Below are positions 56,909 to 64,000 of a DNA stretch of 64,000 bases, in pieces. This DNA comes from Arthrobacter sp. Soc17.1.1.1 (GTDB lineage Bacteria; Actinomycetota; Actinomycetes; Actinomycetales; Micrococcaceae), in NCBI RefSeq assembly GCF_036867195.1, contig NZ_JBAJII010000001.1, positions 1,426,001-1,490,000 on the forward strand, given 5' to 3'. The translations under genes and the position numbers were made by a program. Below the pieces are notes generated by a model. The model was not told the DNA's origin. It did no database searches and saw nothing but the letters and a program-made list of their open reading frames with translations. How positions within the stretch are numbered: position 1 is the stretch's first letter; each line of letters opens with the position of its first letter.

Positions 56909-58308
56909 TCGTACGGGTTCGGGCGCAGCGAGAGCGGCTTGATCTCCATCTCGCGCTTGTACTCGATCCACGTGTCGATCAGGTCCTGGGTGAACACGTC
57001 ACCGGCCTGCAGGAACTCGTTGTCCGCCTCGAGGGCCTGGAGCGCCTCCTCGAGGGAGCCCGGAGCCTTCTGGATGTCCTTGGCCTCCTCGGCGGGCAGC
57101 TCGTAGAGGTCCTTGTCGATGGGCTCGGCGGGCTCGATGCGGTTGCGGATGCCGTCGAGGCCCGCCATGAGCTGCGCGGCGAACGCGAGGTACGGGTTCG
57201 ACGACGGGTCCGGTGCGCGGAACTCGATGCGCTTGGCCTTCGGGTTCGAGCCCGTGATGGGGATGCGGATGCCGGCGGAGCGGTTGCCCTGCGAGTACAC
57301 CATGTTGACCGGCGCCTCGAAGCCCTTGACCAGGCGGCGGTAGGAGTTCACGGTCGGGTTGGTGAAGGCGAGGACCGCCGAGGCGTGCTTGAGCAGGCCG
57401 CCGATGTACCAGCGGGCGGTGTCCGACAGTCCCGCGTAGCCGCGCTCGTCGTAGAACAGCGGCTGACCGCCGGCCCACAGCGACTGGTGGCAGTGCATGC
57501 CGGACCCGTTCTCACCGAACACGGGCTTCGGCATGAAGGTGGCCGTCTTGCCCCAGGCGTCGGAGACGTTCTTCACGATGTACTTGAACTTCTGCAGGTC
57601 GTCCGCGGCGTGCGTCATCGTCGTGAACTTGTAGTTGATCTCGGCCTGGCCGGCGCCGCCGACCTCGTGGTGCGACCGCTCGACCTCGAGGCCGGCCTTG
57701 TCCAGCTCCACGCAGATGGCGTCGCGGAGGTCGGCCTGCTTGTCCACGGGGGAGACCGGGAAGTAGCCGCCCTTGAAGGGCGTCTTGTTGCCCAGGTTGC
57801 CGCCCACTTCCTCGCGGCCACTGTTCCAGGGGGCCTCGATGGAGTCGACCTTGTAGAAGCTGCCCTGCGGGGAGGACTCGTACTGCACGTTGTCGAAGAT
57901 GAAGAACTCGGCCTCGGGCGCGAAGAACGCGGTGTCGGCGATGCCGGTCGAGGACAGGTAGGCCTCGGCCCGTTCGGCGACGCTGCGGGGGTCGCGGTGG
58001 TAGGGGTCGCCCGTGCGCGGGTTGACGATCGAGAAGTTCAGCGCGAGGGTCTTCTCGGTACGGAACGGGTCGATGAACGCCGTCGTCACGTCCGGGATGA
58101 GCTGCATGTCGGATTCCGCGATGCCCTGGAAGCCTCGGATCGAGGACCCGTCGAAGAGCTGGCCGTGCACGAAGAAGTCCGCGTCGACCGACTTCGCAGG
58201 GACGTTGAAGTGCTGCTGCACCCCCGGAAGATCGGTGAACCGGACATCGACGAACCGGATGTCTTCGTCGGCAATGAATGTGAGGACCTCGTCCGCATTC
58301 TTGAACAT
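56884..58308 (-). CDS. glnA: Glutamine synthetase, type I (adenylylatable)
   Basis: Main ammonium-assimilating enzyme of 474 aa. Markers: [70 protein letters not shown], and the adenylylation loop with Tyr in [11 protein letters not shown]. GlnE at 49128 is the expected modifying enzyme. ATG 58308 has GGAG about 11 nt upstream. Its last codons form the attachment site of the neighbouring element. A GlnR-type operator lies at 58438-58475. Confidence 0.96.
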   Translation of the reverse strand: MFKNADEVLTFIADEDIRFVDVRFTDLPGVQQHFNVPAKSVDADFFVHGQLFDGSSIRGFQGIAESDMQLIPDVTTAFIDPFRTEKTLALNFSIVNPRTGDPYHRDPRSVAERAEAYLSSTGIADTAFFAPEAEFFIFDNVQYESSPQGSFYKVDSIEAPWNSGREEVGGNLGNKTPFKGGYFPVSPVDKQADLRDAICVELDKAGLEVERSHHEVGGAGQAEINYKFTTMTHAADDLQKFKYIVKNVSDAWGKTATFMPKPVFGENGSGMHCHQSLWAGGQPLFYDERGYAGLSDTARWYIGGLLKHASAVLAFTNPTVNSYRRLVKGFEAPVNMVYSQGNRSAGIRIPITGSNPKAKRIEFRAPDPSSNPYLAFAAQLMAGLDGIRNRIEPAEPIDKDLYELPAEEAKDIQKAPGSLEEALQALEADNEFLQAGDVFTQDLIDTWIEYKREMEIKPLSLRPNPYEFELYYGV

Positions 58309-58437
58309 CGAATCATGCTCCTATCGCATGGCTGGTGAAAGACCCGGCGCCAGCGCGTATCCCTGCTCCGCACGGTGGTCTCGAGCTCTGACAGGTGGAA
58401 CGCTGCCGCCGACTCGTCCCCACTGTAGGAGCGGGCA

Positions 58438-58475
58438 GTTTCTCGCTGGTGTCGCCTTTGTTTCGGGGACGTTAC
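58438..58475 (-). promoter_or_regulatory. GlnR operator upstream of glnA
   Basis: On the minus strand: GTAAC-N6-GAAAC-N6-GACAC-N6-GAAAC, from 58475 to 58438. This matches the two-site actinobacterial GlnR consensus gTnAC-n6-GaAAc repeated once, with one deviation (GACAC). A TACAGT hexamer (58427-58422) follows 10 nt later as the likely -10. Nitrogen-limited activation of glnA is expected. Confidence 0.7.
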
Positions 58476-58548
58476 GTGAGAAGGACTGCTCTCTCCACCC
58501 TAGCGCGTCCCGGCGGGCGGAGGCATAATGCGCGCCCGTCCCTGCCGG

Positions 58549-58561
58549 TACGCTGGAGGGG
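58549..58561 (+). promoter_or_regulatory. -10 hexamer of the RDD gene
   Basis: TACGCT (58549-58554) then 6 nt (GGAGGG) then GTG. The GGAGGG directly touches the start codon, which is too close for standard ribosome binding. Confidence 0.5.
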
Positions 58562-58998
58562 TGGTGAACAGGAATGACGTGGGCTCGTGGATGGAAGGCC
58601 CGCCGCCGTCGGGCGGCCAGGACTGGCCCGGCCAGCGGCTCGGTCGGCCCGCCGCGGGGCCGGGATCCCTGGCGAGGTTCGGGCCCCGGGCGGGCGCGCT
58701 CCTCATCGACTGGCTCATCTGCTCCCTGATCTCCGCTGCCTTCTTCGGCTACGACGGCTTCGCGACCCTGTCGATCTTCCTCGTGGAACAGGTGTTGTTC
58801 GTGGGGTTCTTCGGGTACAGCATCGGGCACCGGTTCCTGCGGATGCAGGTGCAGACGCTCGACGGCCGGCCGGCCGGGTTCCTCACGGCCCTCATCCGCA
58901 GCGTCCTCCTGTGCCTCGTCATCCCCCCGCTCGTCATCGACGCCGATCAGCGCGGCCTCCACGACCGGGCGCGCGGCACGGGCCTCTTCCGCATCTAG
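58561..58998 (+). CDS. RDD-family membrane protein
   Basis: 145 aa with the RDD domain: LARFGPRAGALLIDWLICSLISAAFF (Arg and Asp of the family name), a second helix (FLVEQVLFVGFFGYSIGHRFLRMQV) and a third (LIRSVLLCLVIPPLVIDADQRGLHDRARGTGLF). Function is unknown; some RDD proteins are ion antiporters. It is divergent from glnA and convergent with the DUF4191 gene, as in mycobacteria (Rv2219A). GTG 58561 or GTG 58564 may start it. Confidence 0.85.
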   Translation: MVNRNDVGSWMEGPPPSGGQDWPGQRLGRPAAGPGSLARFGPRAGALLIDWLICSLISAAFFGYDGFATLSIFLVEQVLFVGFFGYSIGHRFLRMQVQTLDGRPAGFLTALIRSVLLCLVIPPLVIDADQRGLHDRARGTGLFRI

Positions 58999-59019
58999 GC
59001 GCACGCACCCGGACACGGA

Positions 59020-59050
59020 ACGAGCCCCTCCCGACATGGGAGGGGCTCGT
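59020..59050. terminator. Hairpin between the RDD and DUF4191 genes
   Basis: A 13-bp perfect stem (59020-59032 with 59038-59050) and GACAT loop lie between convergent genes. Confidence 0.78.
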
Positions 59051-59116
59051 CGTACGTCCGGGCGGGAGAGGGCCATCCGAGATGGTGCAGGCGGATGGCG
59101 GCTCGGCTCCGCGGGC

Positions 59117-59866
59117 TCAGCGTCCGCGCATGGCCTTACGGTCCGGGCGGGCCTTGAAGGGATCGACGCCCTTCGGGATCGGGAGCTTGGTGCCGAGCGC
59201 GCTCAGACGCTTGTCGACGGCCTGGACCTCCTGCTTCGTCAGCGTCTTCTTGAGCTTCTGCACGGCCTTCGGCACCTTGGCGAGCGGGACCTGGCGGTCG
59301 TCACGGCCCGTCTCGATGACGTGGACGGGGACGTTCGGGATGATGCGCGCCATCTTGCGCCTCTCCCCGTCGATCAGCTGCTTCACGCGCGACGACGGTC
59401 CCTCGGAGACGAGGATGACGCCGGGCCGACCGATGACCCTGAACAGCGCGTCCTGCGTGCGCGGGTTCACGGCCACGGGCTGCTCCTGCAGGATCCAGCC
59501 GCGGCGCAGCACGCTGAGCGCAGCGCCGGCGGCGCCCGGCTTACCCTCGATCTGGGAGAACGCAGCGCGTTCCGCCCTCCGGGACAGGATGAAGATCGCC
59601 GCGAGGAACGCGAGCGGGATCGCGATGATCATCAGGGTGATGACGTTGTCGATCAGCAGACCGATCAGCAGGCCCAGGGCGATGATGCCGATGAACGCCA
59701 GCAGCATGAACCAGACGGCGCTCGGATCGTTGCGCCGGGTCATCTGGAAGACCTCGGCGATCTGCTTCATCCGGCCGGGCTTCTTCGGCCCCTTCCCTGC
59801 TTTCGGCTTGCGCGAGAAAAGCCGGCGTCTGGGCGGGGGACCTGAAGGATCGATCGTGTGCGACAT
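59117..59866 (-). CDS. DUF4191 membrane protein
   Basis: 249 aa, conserved beside lipA in Actinobacteria (Rv2219 position). Basic N-terminus, two transmembrane helices (VWFMLLAFIGIIALGLLIGLLI and ITLMIIAIPLAFLAAIFIL), then a cytoplasmic domain with GWILQEQPVAVNPRTQDALFRVIGRPGVILVSEGP. Function unknown. It starts at ATG 59866, 9 nt after TAGAAT (minus strand), so its leader is very short or absent. Confidence 0.85.
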   Translation of the reverse strand: MSHTIDPSGPPPRRRLFSRKPKAGKGPKKPGRMKQIAEVFQMTRRNDPSAVWFMLLAFIGIIALGLLIGLLIDNVITLMIIAIPLAFLAAIFILSRRAERAAFSQIEGKPGAAGAALSVLRRGWILQEQPVAVNPRTQDALFRVIGRPGVILVSEGPSSRVKQLIDGERRKMARIIPNVPVHVIETGRDDRQVPLAKVPKAVQKLKKTLTKQEVQAVDKRLSALGTKLPIPKGVDPFKARPDRKAMRGR

Positions 59867-59960
59867 AGTGCTTCGATTCTACGGGATAGCTGAAGCACGC
59901 CCTCCGGTCCGGACGGACGACGGCGCGCCCTGCCGTCGTCCGCCTGCCACCTGCCCTGGC

Positions 59961-60962
59961 TCAGCCCGCGAGGAGGGAGGATGCCTCCTGGGAGGCCGAT
60001 CCGGAGTCGTCGAGGTGCGCGAGCTCCGACGGGAGCTCGAGGCCCTTCTTCCGCATGGCGCGGGCCCAGAGGCGGCCGGCACGGTAGGAGGAGCGCACGA
60101 GGGGGCCGCTCATGACGCCGAGGAAGCCGATCTCCTCCGCCTCCTCGCTGAGCTCGACGAACTCGCCGGGCTTCACCCAGCGGTCCACGGGGAGGTGGCG
60201 CTCGCTCGGCCGGAGGTACTGCGTGATCGTGATGAGGTCGCACCCTGCCGCGTACAGGTCCCGCAGGGCCTCCGAGATCTCCTCGCGCGTCTCGCCCATC
60301 CCGAGGATCAGGTTGGACTTCGTGACCATCCCGAGGTCGCGGCCCTGCGTGATCACGTCGAGCGAGCGGTCGTAGCGGAACGCGGGGCGGATGCGCTTGA
60401 AGATGCGCGGCACCGTCTCGACGTTGTGCGCGAAGACCTCCGGGGCGGCGTCGCAGATCGCCGCGATGTGCTCCGGGCGCCCGGAGAAGTCGGGGATGAG
60501 GATCTCCACGCCGGTGCCCGGGTTCATGCTGTGGATCTGGCGGATGGTCTCCGCGTACAGCCAGACGCCCTCGTCGGGGAGATCGTCCCGGGCGACACCG
60601 GTGACGGTCGCGTAGCGCAGGTTCATGGACCGGACGGACTGGGCCACCTTGAAGGGCTCGCTCCTGTCCAGCGGCTGCGGCTTGCCGGTGTCGATCTGGC
60701 AGAAGTCGCAGCGCCTCGTGCACTCGGAGCCGCCGATGAGGAAGGTCGCTTCGCGGTCCTCCCAGCACTCGAAGATGTTGGGGCAGCCCGCTTCCTCGCA
60801 GACGGTGTGCAGCCCCTCCTTCTTGACGAGGTTCTTCATGGCCACGAACTCGGGGCCGATGTTGACCTTCGCCTTGATCCAGTCCGGCTTGCGCTCCACC
60901 GGTGTCTCGGCATTGCGCGCCTCGATGCGCAGCAGGCGGCGACCCTCGGGTGCAAGGCTCAC
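59961..60962 (-). CDS. lipA: Lipoyl synthase
   Basis: Radical-SAM enzyme of 333 aa inserting two sulfurs into octanoyl-protein. The auxiliary cluster cysteines are in [14 protein letters not shown] and the radical-SAM CxxxCxxC in [15 protein letters not shown] 60962 overlaps the lipB stop (GTGA), with AAGGAG 8 nt upstream inside lipB: a coupled lipB-lipA operon. Confidence 0.96.
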   Translation of the reverse strand: MSLAPEGRRLLRIEARNAETPVERKPDWIKAKVNIGPEFVAMKNLVKKEGLHTVCEEAGCPNIFECWEDREATFLIGGSECTRRCDFCQIDTGKPQPLDRSEPFKVAQSVRSMNLRYATVTGVARDDLPDEGVWLYAETIRQIHSMNPGTGVEILIPDFSGRPEHIAAICDAAPEVFAHNVETVPRIFKRIRPAFRYDRSLDVITQGRDLGMVTKSNLILGMGETREEISEALRDLYAAGCDLITITQYLRPSERHLPVDRWVKPGEFVELSEEAEEIGFLGVMSGPLVRSSYRAGRLWARAMRKKGLELPSELAHLDDSGSASQEASSLLAG

Positions 60963-61693
60963 AGTAAGGCTCCTTCTGACGGGGTGTGCTGGGCCGGGCC
61001 GGTCTGGCCGGCGTCGGTACCTGCCCGGGGCGCGTCGGTCCCGACGCCGCCCACGAGCACTGCCTCATTCTCGCGCAGTCCCGCCTCGATCAGCGACACG
61101 AGCTCATCCGGCGTCACCGTCCGTCCGCACTCGGCGGAGATGGAGGTCACGCCGGCGTCGCTGATGCCGCACGGCACGATCTGCCGGAACGGGGCCAGGT
61201 CGTTGCTGCAGTTGACCGCGAAACCATGCATCGTGACGCGGTCCTTCACCCGGATGCCGATCGCCGCGATCTTCCGGGCGGGCCGGACGCCGTCCGCGGC
61301 GAGCCATACGCCGGACCGGCCGTCGATCCGGATGCCGTCGATGTCGAAGCGGCGCAGCGCGACGATGATGATCTCCTCGAGGGTGTGGACGTACTCGGCG
61401 ACGCGCGCAGGATCGCGGAGGGCGAGGATCGGATAGCCCACCAGCTGTCCCGGCCCGTGCCAGGTCAGCTTCCCTCCGCGGTCCACGGGCACGACGGGGG
61501 TCCCGTCGAAGGGCCGTTCGTGGTCCTCGGTGCGTTTGCCCGCCGTGTAGACGGCGGTGTGTTCGAGGAGGAGCACGGTGCTGGGCGCGGAACCGAGGAC
61601 CACCTGCTCGTGCAGGGACTTCTGCATCTCCCAGCCCTGCGTGTACTCGACGAAGTCCGGAGCGAGGCCGACGCGCGACAGCACAAGAGTCAT
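60959..61693 (-). CDS. lipB: Octanoyl-[acyl-carrier protein]:protein N-octanoyltransferase
   Basis: Moves octanoate from ACP to lipoyl domains (244 aa). [19 protein letters not shown], the catalytic Lys in [11 protein letters not shown] and the catalytic Cys in [13 protein letters not shown] are present. The last 30 residues are a low-complexity tail. ATG 61693 lies 6 nt after TAGGCT (61705-61700); that hexamer's TAG is also the stop codon of the upstream gene. Confidence 0.95.
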   Translation of the reverse strand: MTLVLSRVGLAPDFVEYTQGWEMQKSLHEQVVLGSAPSTVLLLEHTAVYTAGKRTEDHERPFDGTPVVPVDRGGKLTWHGPGQLVGYPILALRDPARVAEYVHTLEEIIIVALRRFDIDGIRIDGRSGVWLAADGVRPARKIAAIGIRVKDRVTMHGFAVNCSNDLAPFRQIVPCGISDAGVTSISAECGRTVTPDELVSLIEAGLRENEAVLVGGVGTDAPRAGTDAGQTGPAQHTPSEGALL

Positions 61694-61705
61694 GGGGCAA
61701 GCCTA
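61693..61705 (-). promoter_or_regulatory. -10 hexamer of lipB overlapping an upstream stop codon
   Basis: TAGGCT on the minus strand ends 6 nt before the lipB ATG, with no Shine-Dalgarno. The same TAG ends the DUF6504-like gene. Confidence 0.55.
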
Positions 61706-62134
61706 GTCCTGTCCGCCGACACCTCCTGCCGGGACGGCGCCTGCACATCCTGCGACGACTCCCGGGGAGTTCCTGTCCGCGGCGTCGGGGGCCGGCAGAT
61801 CGAAGGTCGCGCCGAGTCTCACCAGCCGCCAGCCGCTCCCGGCCCTGCGCACCTCGAAGTGCAGGATGGGCGAGACGGGGTTGGACTGGGCCTGGAATCT
61901 CCAGAAATCGGCTCTGAGCCCGCGGCTCGGCGGGTGGTCCTCGGGGTGGCGGGGTTCGACGGGAAGGGCGCGCCAGGTGGACCAGTGCAGGCTCTCCCCG
62001 ACGACCCGCCAGAGCGATCCCCGCCAGCGCAGGGCGAGGGGCTGCGGCCCGCTCGTGGCGGCGCCGAACGTCACGGTGACCGGTTCGTCCAGCGGCCGCC
62101 AGCCGCCGGCCGTGCTCGATGGATCGATGGTCAT
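61703..62134 (-). CDS. DUF6504-like protein, LexA-box associated
   Basis: 143 aa soluble protein. PVTVTFGAATSGPQPLALRWRGSLWRVVGESLHWSTW and LRADFWRFQAQSNPVSPILHFEVRRAGSGWRLVRLGATFD resemble the DUF6504 family (RWRGR-YRV...W and E-WRVEA patterns). DUF6504 genes often neighbour the DnaE2/ImuB mutasome. The last 30 residues are unconserved-looking. A near-perfect SOS box precedes a TAAGAT -10, giving a roughly 27-nt leader. The family call is moderate; a DNA-damage role is inferred from the box. Confidence 0.6.
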   Translation of the reverse strand: MTIDPSSTAGGWRPLDEPVTVTFGAATSGPQPLALRWRGSLWRVVGESLHWSTWRALPVEPRHPEDHPPSRGLRADFWRFQAQSNPVSPILHFEVRRAGSGWRLVRLGATFDLPAPDAADRNSPGVVAGCAGAVPAGGVGGQD

Positions 62135-62161
62135 GGCACACCTGTTCCGGGGGGATCTGGG

Positions 62162-62167
62162 ATCTTA
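62162..62167 (-). promoter_or_regulatory. -10 of the DUF6504-like gene
   Basis: TAAGAT on the minus strand, in an AT-rich patch unusual for this chromosome, immediately downstream of the LexA-type box. Confidence 0.5.
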
Positions 62168-62171
62168 AAAT

Positions 62172-62187
62172 TAGAACACCTGTTCGA
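62172..62187. promoter_or_regulatory. LexA (SOS) box
   Basis: TAGAACACCTGTTCGA (62172-62187) differs at one position from the actinobacterial LexA consensus TCGAAC-N4-GTTCGA. It lies 4 bp upstream of the minus-strand -10 and about 85 bp before the divergent kinase-like gene. Confidence 0.7.
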
Positions 62188-62271
62188 GTAGCGCAAGCAG
62201 ATCTCCGTCGACCACCGATCGGGGGTGTGGATAACGGCGGAGCCGCCATCCGCGTGACCTAGAACTGATGC

Positions 62272-64000
62272 ATGAGTGAGGTTCCGCGATCAGGCCATGC
62301 CGGGGAGCGGGCCATGCCCGCGGTCGCAGGAGGGTCCGCGCCCGGGCCCGCGCCGCTGCCCGAGGATCCTGCGGAGGCCGCGGACCGGCCTTCCGTCGCG
62401 GGGCTGCGCGTCGGGAGGCTCCTGGGGCGCGGTGGCTCCTCCACCGTCTGGCTCGTGACCGACGACGCCGGTCGGCCTTTCGCGCTGAAGGTGGCGAGGG
62501 CACGGCGGCCCGCGGACGATGTGGGCCCCGGACCGGTGCCGGACGGGCGGCGGCACGGACGGCGGGCCGCCGCTCCCGGCGGCCCTGCATCGCCACCGGG
62601 CGGCCCTGCAGCGGTACCCGGGGTGCCGGAGTCCCGTCCCGTTCCCGCACGTCCCGGTGAGGGCCGGTCCGCGGCGGAGGCGCCGCAGCGAGCGGTGACG
62701 TCGAGTGGCGGTGCGGGAGGCGTGGAGCAGGAGCTCCGCCTCCTGCGGCGGTTCGCGCACGAGCACCTGCTCCGGGTGCACCGGATCGTCGACACGGACC
62801 GCGGGCCGGGGCTGCTGATGGATCTCGCCAAGGGAGGGTCCCTGCTGGGCCTCGTGACGAGCCGCGGTCCGCTGCCCATCCGGGAGATCGTGACGGCGCT
62901 CGTGCCCGTGGCCCAGGTGCTCGACTCCCTGCACGGCGCGGGTGCGCTGCACGGCGACGTGACGCCCGCCAACATCCTCTTCACCGAGGAGGGGAAGCCG
63001 CTGCTCGGCGACCTGGGGACCGGGAGGGTCCTCGGATCGGCGTCGGGTGCCGTCGCGGGTACACCGGGTTTCCTCGATCCGGTAGGGCGGCGCTCCTTCG
63101 ACCCGGGAGCGGACGTGTTCGCCCTGGCCGCCGTGGCCTGGTTCGCGCTGACCGGGCGTGTCCCCGGTCCTACGGAGACGAGGCCGCCGCTCGCGGTCAT
63201 CGTGCCGGAGGTGCCACCCCACCTCGTGCAGCTCATCGAGGACGGGCTCGACGCCGACCGGGACCGTCGGCCGACCGCCGACCAGTTCGCGCGCACGCTG
63301 CTGGCGAGCGCCGTGCCCGCGCCGGTGGATCTGGTGTCCGCGGTCCACGCCACTGTCCTGCCCGAGCTGCTCACGCGCCGTGCCGACCTCCCGGGTGCAA
63401 GCGCTTCGCGGTGGTACCGGGTGACCCGCCGGGTGGCCTTCCCGGAGACGCGACCCGCCGGTGTCCCGTCCCCTGTGCGGCCCGGCAGGTCCCCGGGCCG
63501 CGAGGTCCCGCCCGGTCCGCAGCCGGGTAAGCAGTCGGGTCCCCGCTCCGGCCGCCGCACTGCCCGTCGCGGTGGACGGGCGCGGAGGGCGGTTCTGGAC
63601 GGACGGCGGACGCGCGGCGTGCTCGCGGTGATCGCCGGGCTGGTGGCCGTCGTGCTCCTCGTCGCGGGGATCGTGCTCACCCTCGACGCGACGGGTGCGT
63701 CGCGGGCGCTGTCCGGCAGTTCCGTGCCCGCGCGGCAGGGCGACGGCAGGGGAGCGGAGGAGCCGATGCCGGGCGGGGTGCCGGACCCGGTGCCGGACAG
63801 GGCACCCGGTGCGGGTGTCCCGCCGGTCGATGGCCCGCCCGTTGATGTCCCGCCGGTTGAGACGCCGCCCGTTATCGTCCCGCCCGTTGAAACGCCGTCG
63901 GTTGATGTCCCGCCGGTTGAAACGCCGCCGGTTGATGCCCTGCCGACCGAGGATTGGGTGGCCGACCCTGTGACTGCACTGGGCGGACTCGCCGCTCGCC
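62272..64000 (+). CDS. Atypical protein kinase-like membrane protein, 3' end outside window
   Basis: Open from ATG 62272 to the window edge (576 residues seen). It is kinase-like: glycine loop GRLLGRGGSSTVW (about 46-58), FALKVAR lysine, a Pro/Gly/Arg-rich insert of about 60 residues, then LHGDVTPANILF as catalytic loop (HGD for HRD) and LLGDLGTGRVLG (DLG for DFG). Catalytic Asp and Asn are kept, so activity is possible. One transmembrane helix (GVLAVIAGLVAVVLLVAGIVLTL, about 450) leads to an extracytoplasmic PPVD/PPVE repeat region. TAGAAC ends 6 nt before the ATG. What lies after the repeats is unseen. Confidence 0.72.
   Translation, partial: MSEVPRSGHAGERAMPAVAGGSAPGPAPLPEDPAEAADRPSVAGLRVGRLLGRGGSSTVWLVTDDAGRPFALKVARARRPADDVGPGPVPDGRRHGRRAAAPGGPASPPGGPAAVPGVPESRPVPARPGEGRSAAEAPQRAVTSSGGAGGVEQELRLLRRFAHEHLLRVHRIVDTDRGPGLLMDLAKGGSLLGLVTSRGPLPIREIVTALVPVAQVLDSLHGAGALHGDVTPANILFTEEGKPLLGDLGTGRVLGSASGAVAGTPGFLDPVGRRSFDPGADVFALAAVAWFALTGRVPGPTETRPPLAVIVPEVPPHLVQLIEDGLDADRDRRPTADQFARTLLASAVPAPVDLVSAVHATVLPELLTRRADLPGASASRWYRVTRRVAFPETRPAGVPSPVRPGRSPGREVPPGPQPGKQSGPRSGRRTARRGGRARRAVLDGRRTRGVLAVIAGLVAVVLLVAGIVLTLDATGASRALSGSSVPARQGDGRGAEEPMPGGVPDPVPDRAPGAGVPPVDGPPVDVPPVETPPVIVPPVETPSVDVPPVETPPVDALPTEDWVADPVTALGGLAAR
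63820..63950 (+). repeat. Pro-Val repeat region in the kinase-like gene
   Basis: Degenerate 12- to 15-bp repeats of CCGCCCGTTGAT/CCGCCGGTTGAA encode PPVDVPPVETPPVI-type units just outside the transmembrane helix, probably an extended wall-spanning linker. Confidence 0.75.

Noticed and set aside
56768..56971. 67-aa frame at the right end of the element
   Set aside because: It reads through the hairpin and the antisense of the glnA end; no independent support.

Overview
The window is high-GC actinobacterial chromosome, most consistent with the family Micrococcaceae (Arthrobacter-like). The evidence is a mycothione reductase (mycothiol is confined to Actinobacteria), a complete actinobacterial dcw cluster ending in sepF-yggT-wag31, a PASTA kinase, DUF3040 and DUF4191 proteins, polyphosphate glucokinase, GlnE/GlnA/GlnA2, and many GTG starts. 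The MurE carries DDPH where DAP-adding enzymes carry DNPR, which fits Lys-type peptidoglycan. Gene order follows the Mycobacterium tuberculosis Rv2182c-Rv2145c block (plsC, aroG, pknL, Rv2175c, idsA, then mraZ to wag31) and the Rv2217-Rv2222c block (lipB, lipA, DUF4191, RDD, glnA, glnE, glnA2).

Layout. 1-7.1 kb: mycothione reductase (5' end missing), acyl-CoA ligase, ROK glucokinase, a small membrane protein, PlsC-type acyltransferase and class II DAHP synthase. 7.1-15.2 kb: PASTA Ser/Thr kinase, secreted LysM/transglycosylase-like protein, Rv2175c-like DNA-binding protein, polyprenyl synthetase, DinB and a DUF3040 protein. 15.4-35.5 kb: the division and cell-wall cluster mraZ-rsmH-ftsL-pbpB-murE-murF-mraY-murD-ftsW-murG-murC-ftsQ-ftsZ-pgeF-yggS-sepF-yggT-wag31, with mostly 1-11 bp overlaps from rsmH to ftsQ and a separate ftsZ promoter region. 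35.6-52.1 kb: lspA, rluD, dnaE, a flavin reductase, a membrane protein, hisD, nrdR, ppgK, map, a 53-aa protein, panB, glnA2 and glnE.

52.34-56.91 kb is an inserted element of lower GC. It is bounded by 25-bp direct repeats (one mismatch) that duplicate the 3' end of glnA. It carries a membrane-anchored pentapeptide-repeat protein, a wrecked tyrosine integrase, and a HipA-like kinase next to a DUF3037 protein. 56.9-64 kb returns to core genes: glnA, an RDD protein, DUF4191, lipA, lipB, a DUF6504-like gene with a LexA-type box, and a kinase-like ORF that runs off the right edge.

Regulatory sequence is unusually readable. At ten or eleven genes a TANNNT -10 hexamer ends exactly 6 nt before the start codon, which indicates leaderless mRNAs. 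I also see a four-half-site GlnR box before glnA, a LexA box before the DUF6504-like gene, paired NrdR boxes 32 bp apart before nrdR, a MraZ-type repeat before mraZ, and long perfect hairpin terminators between convergent genes.
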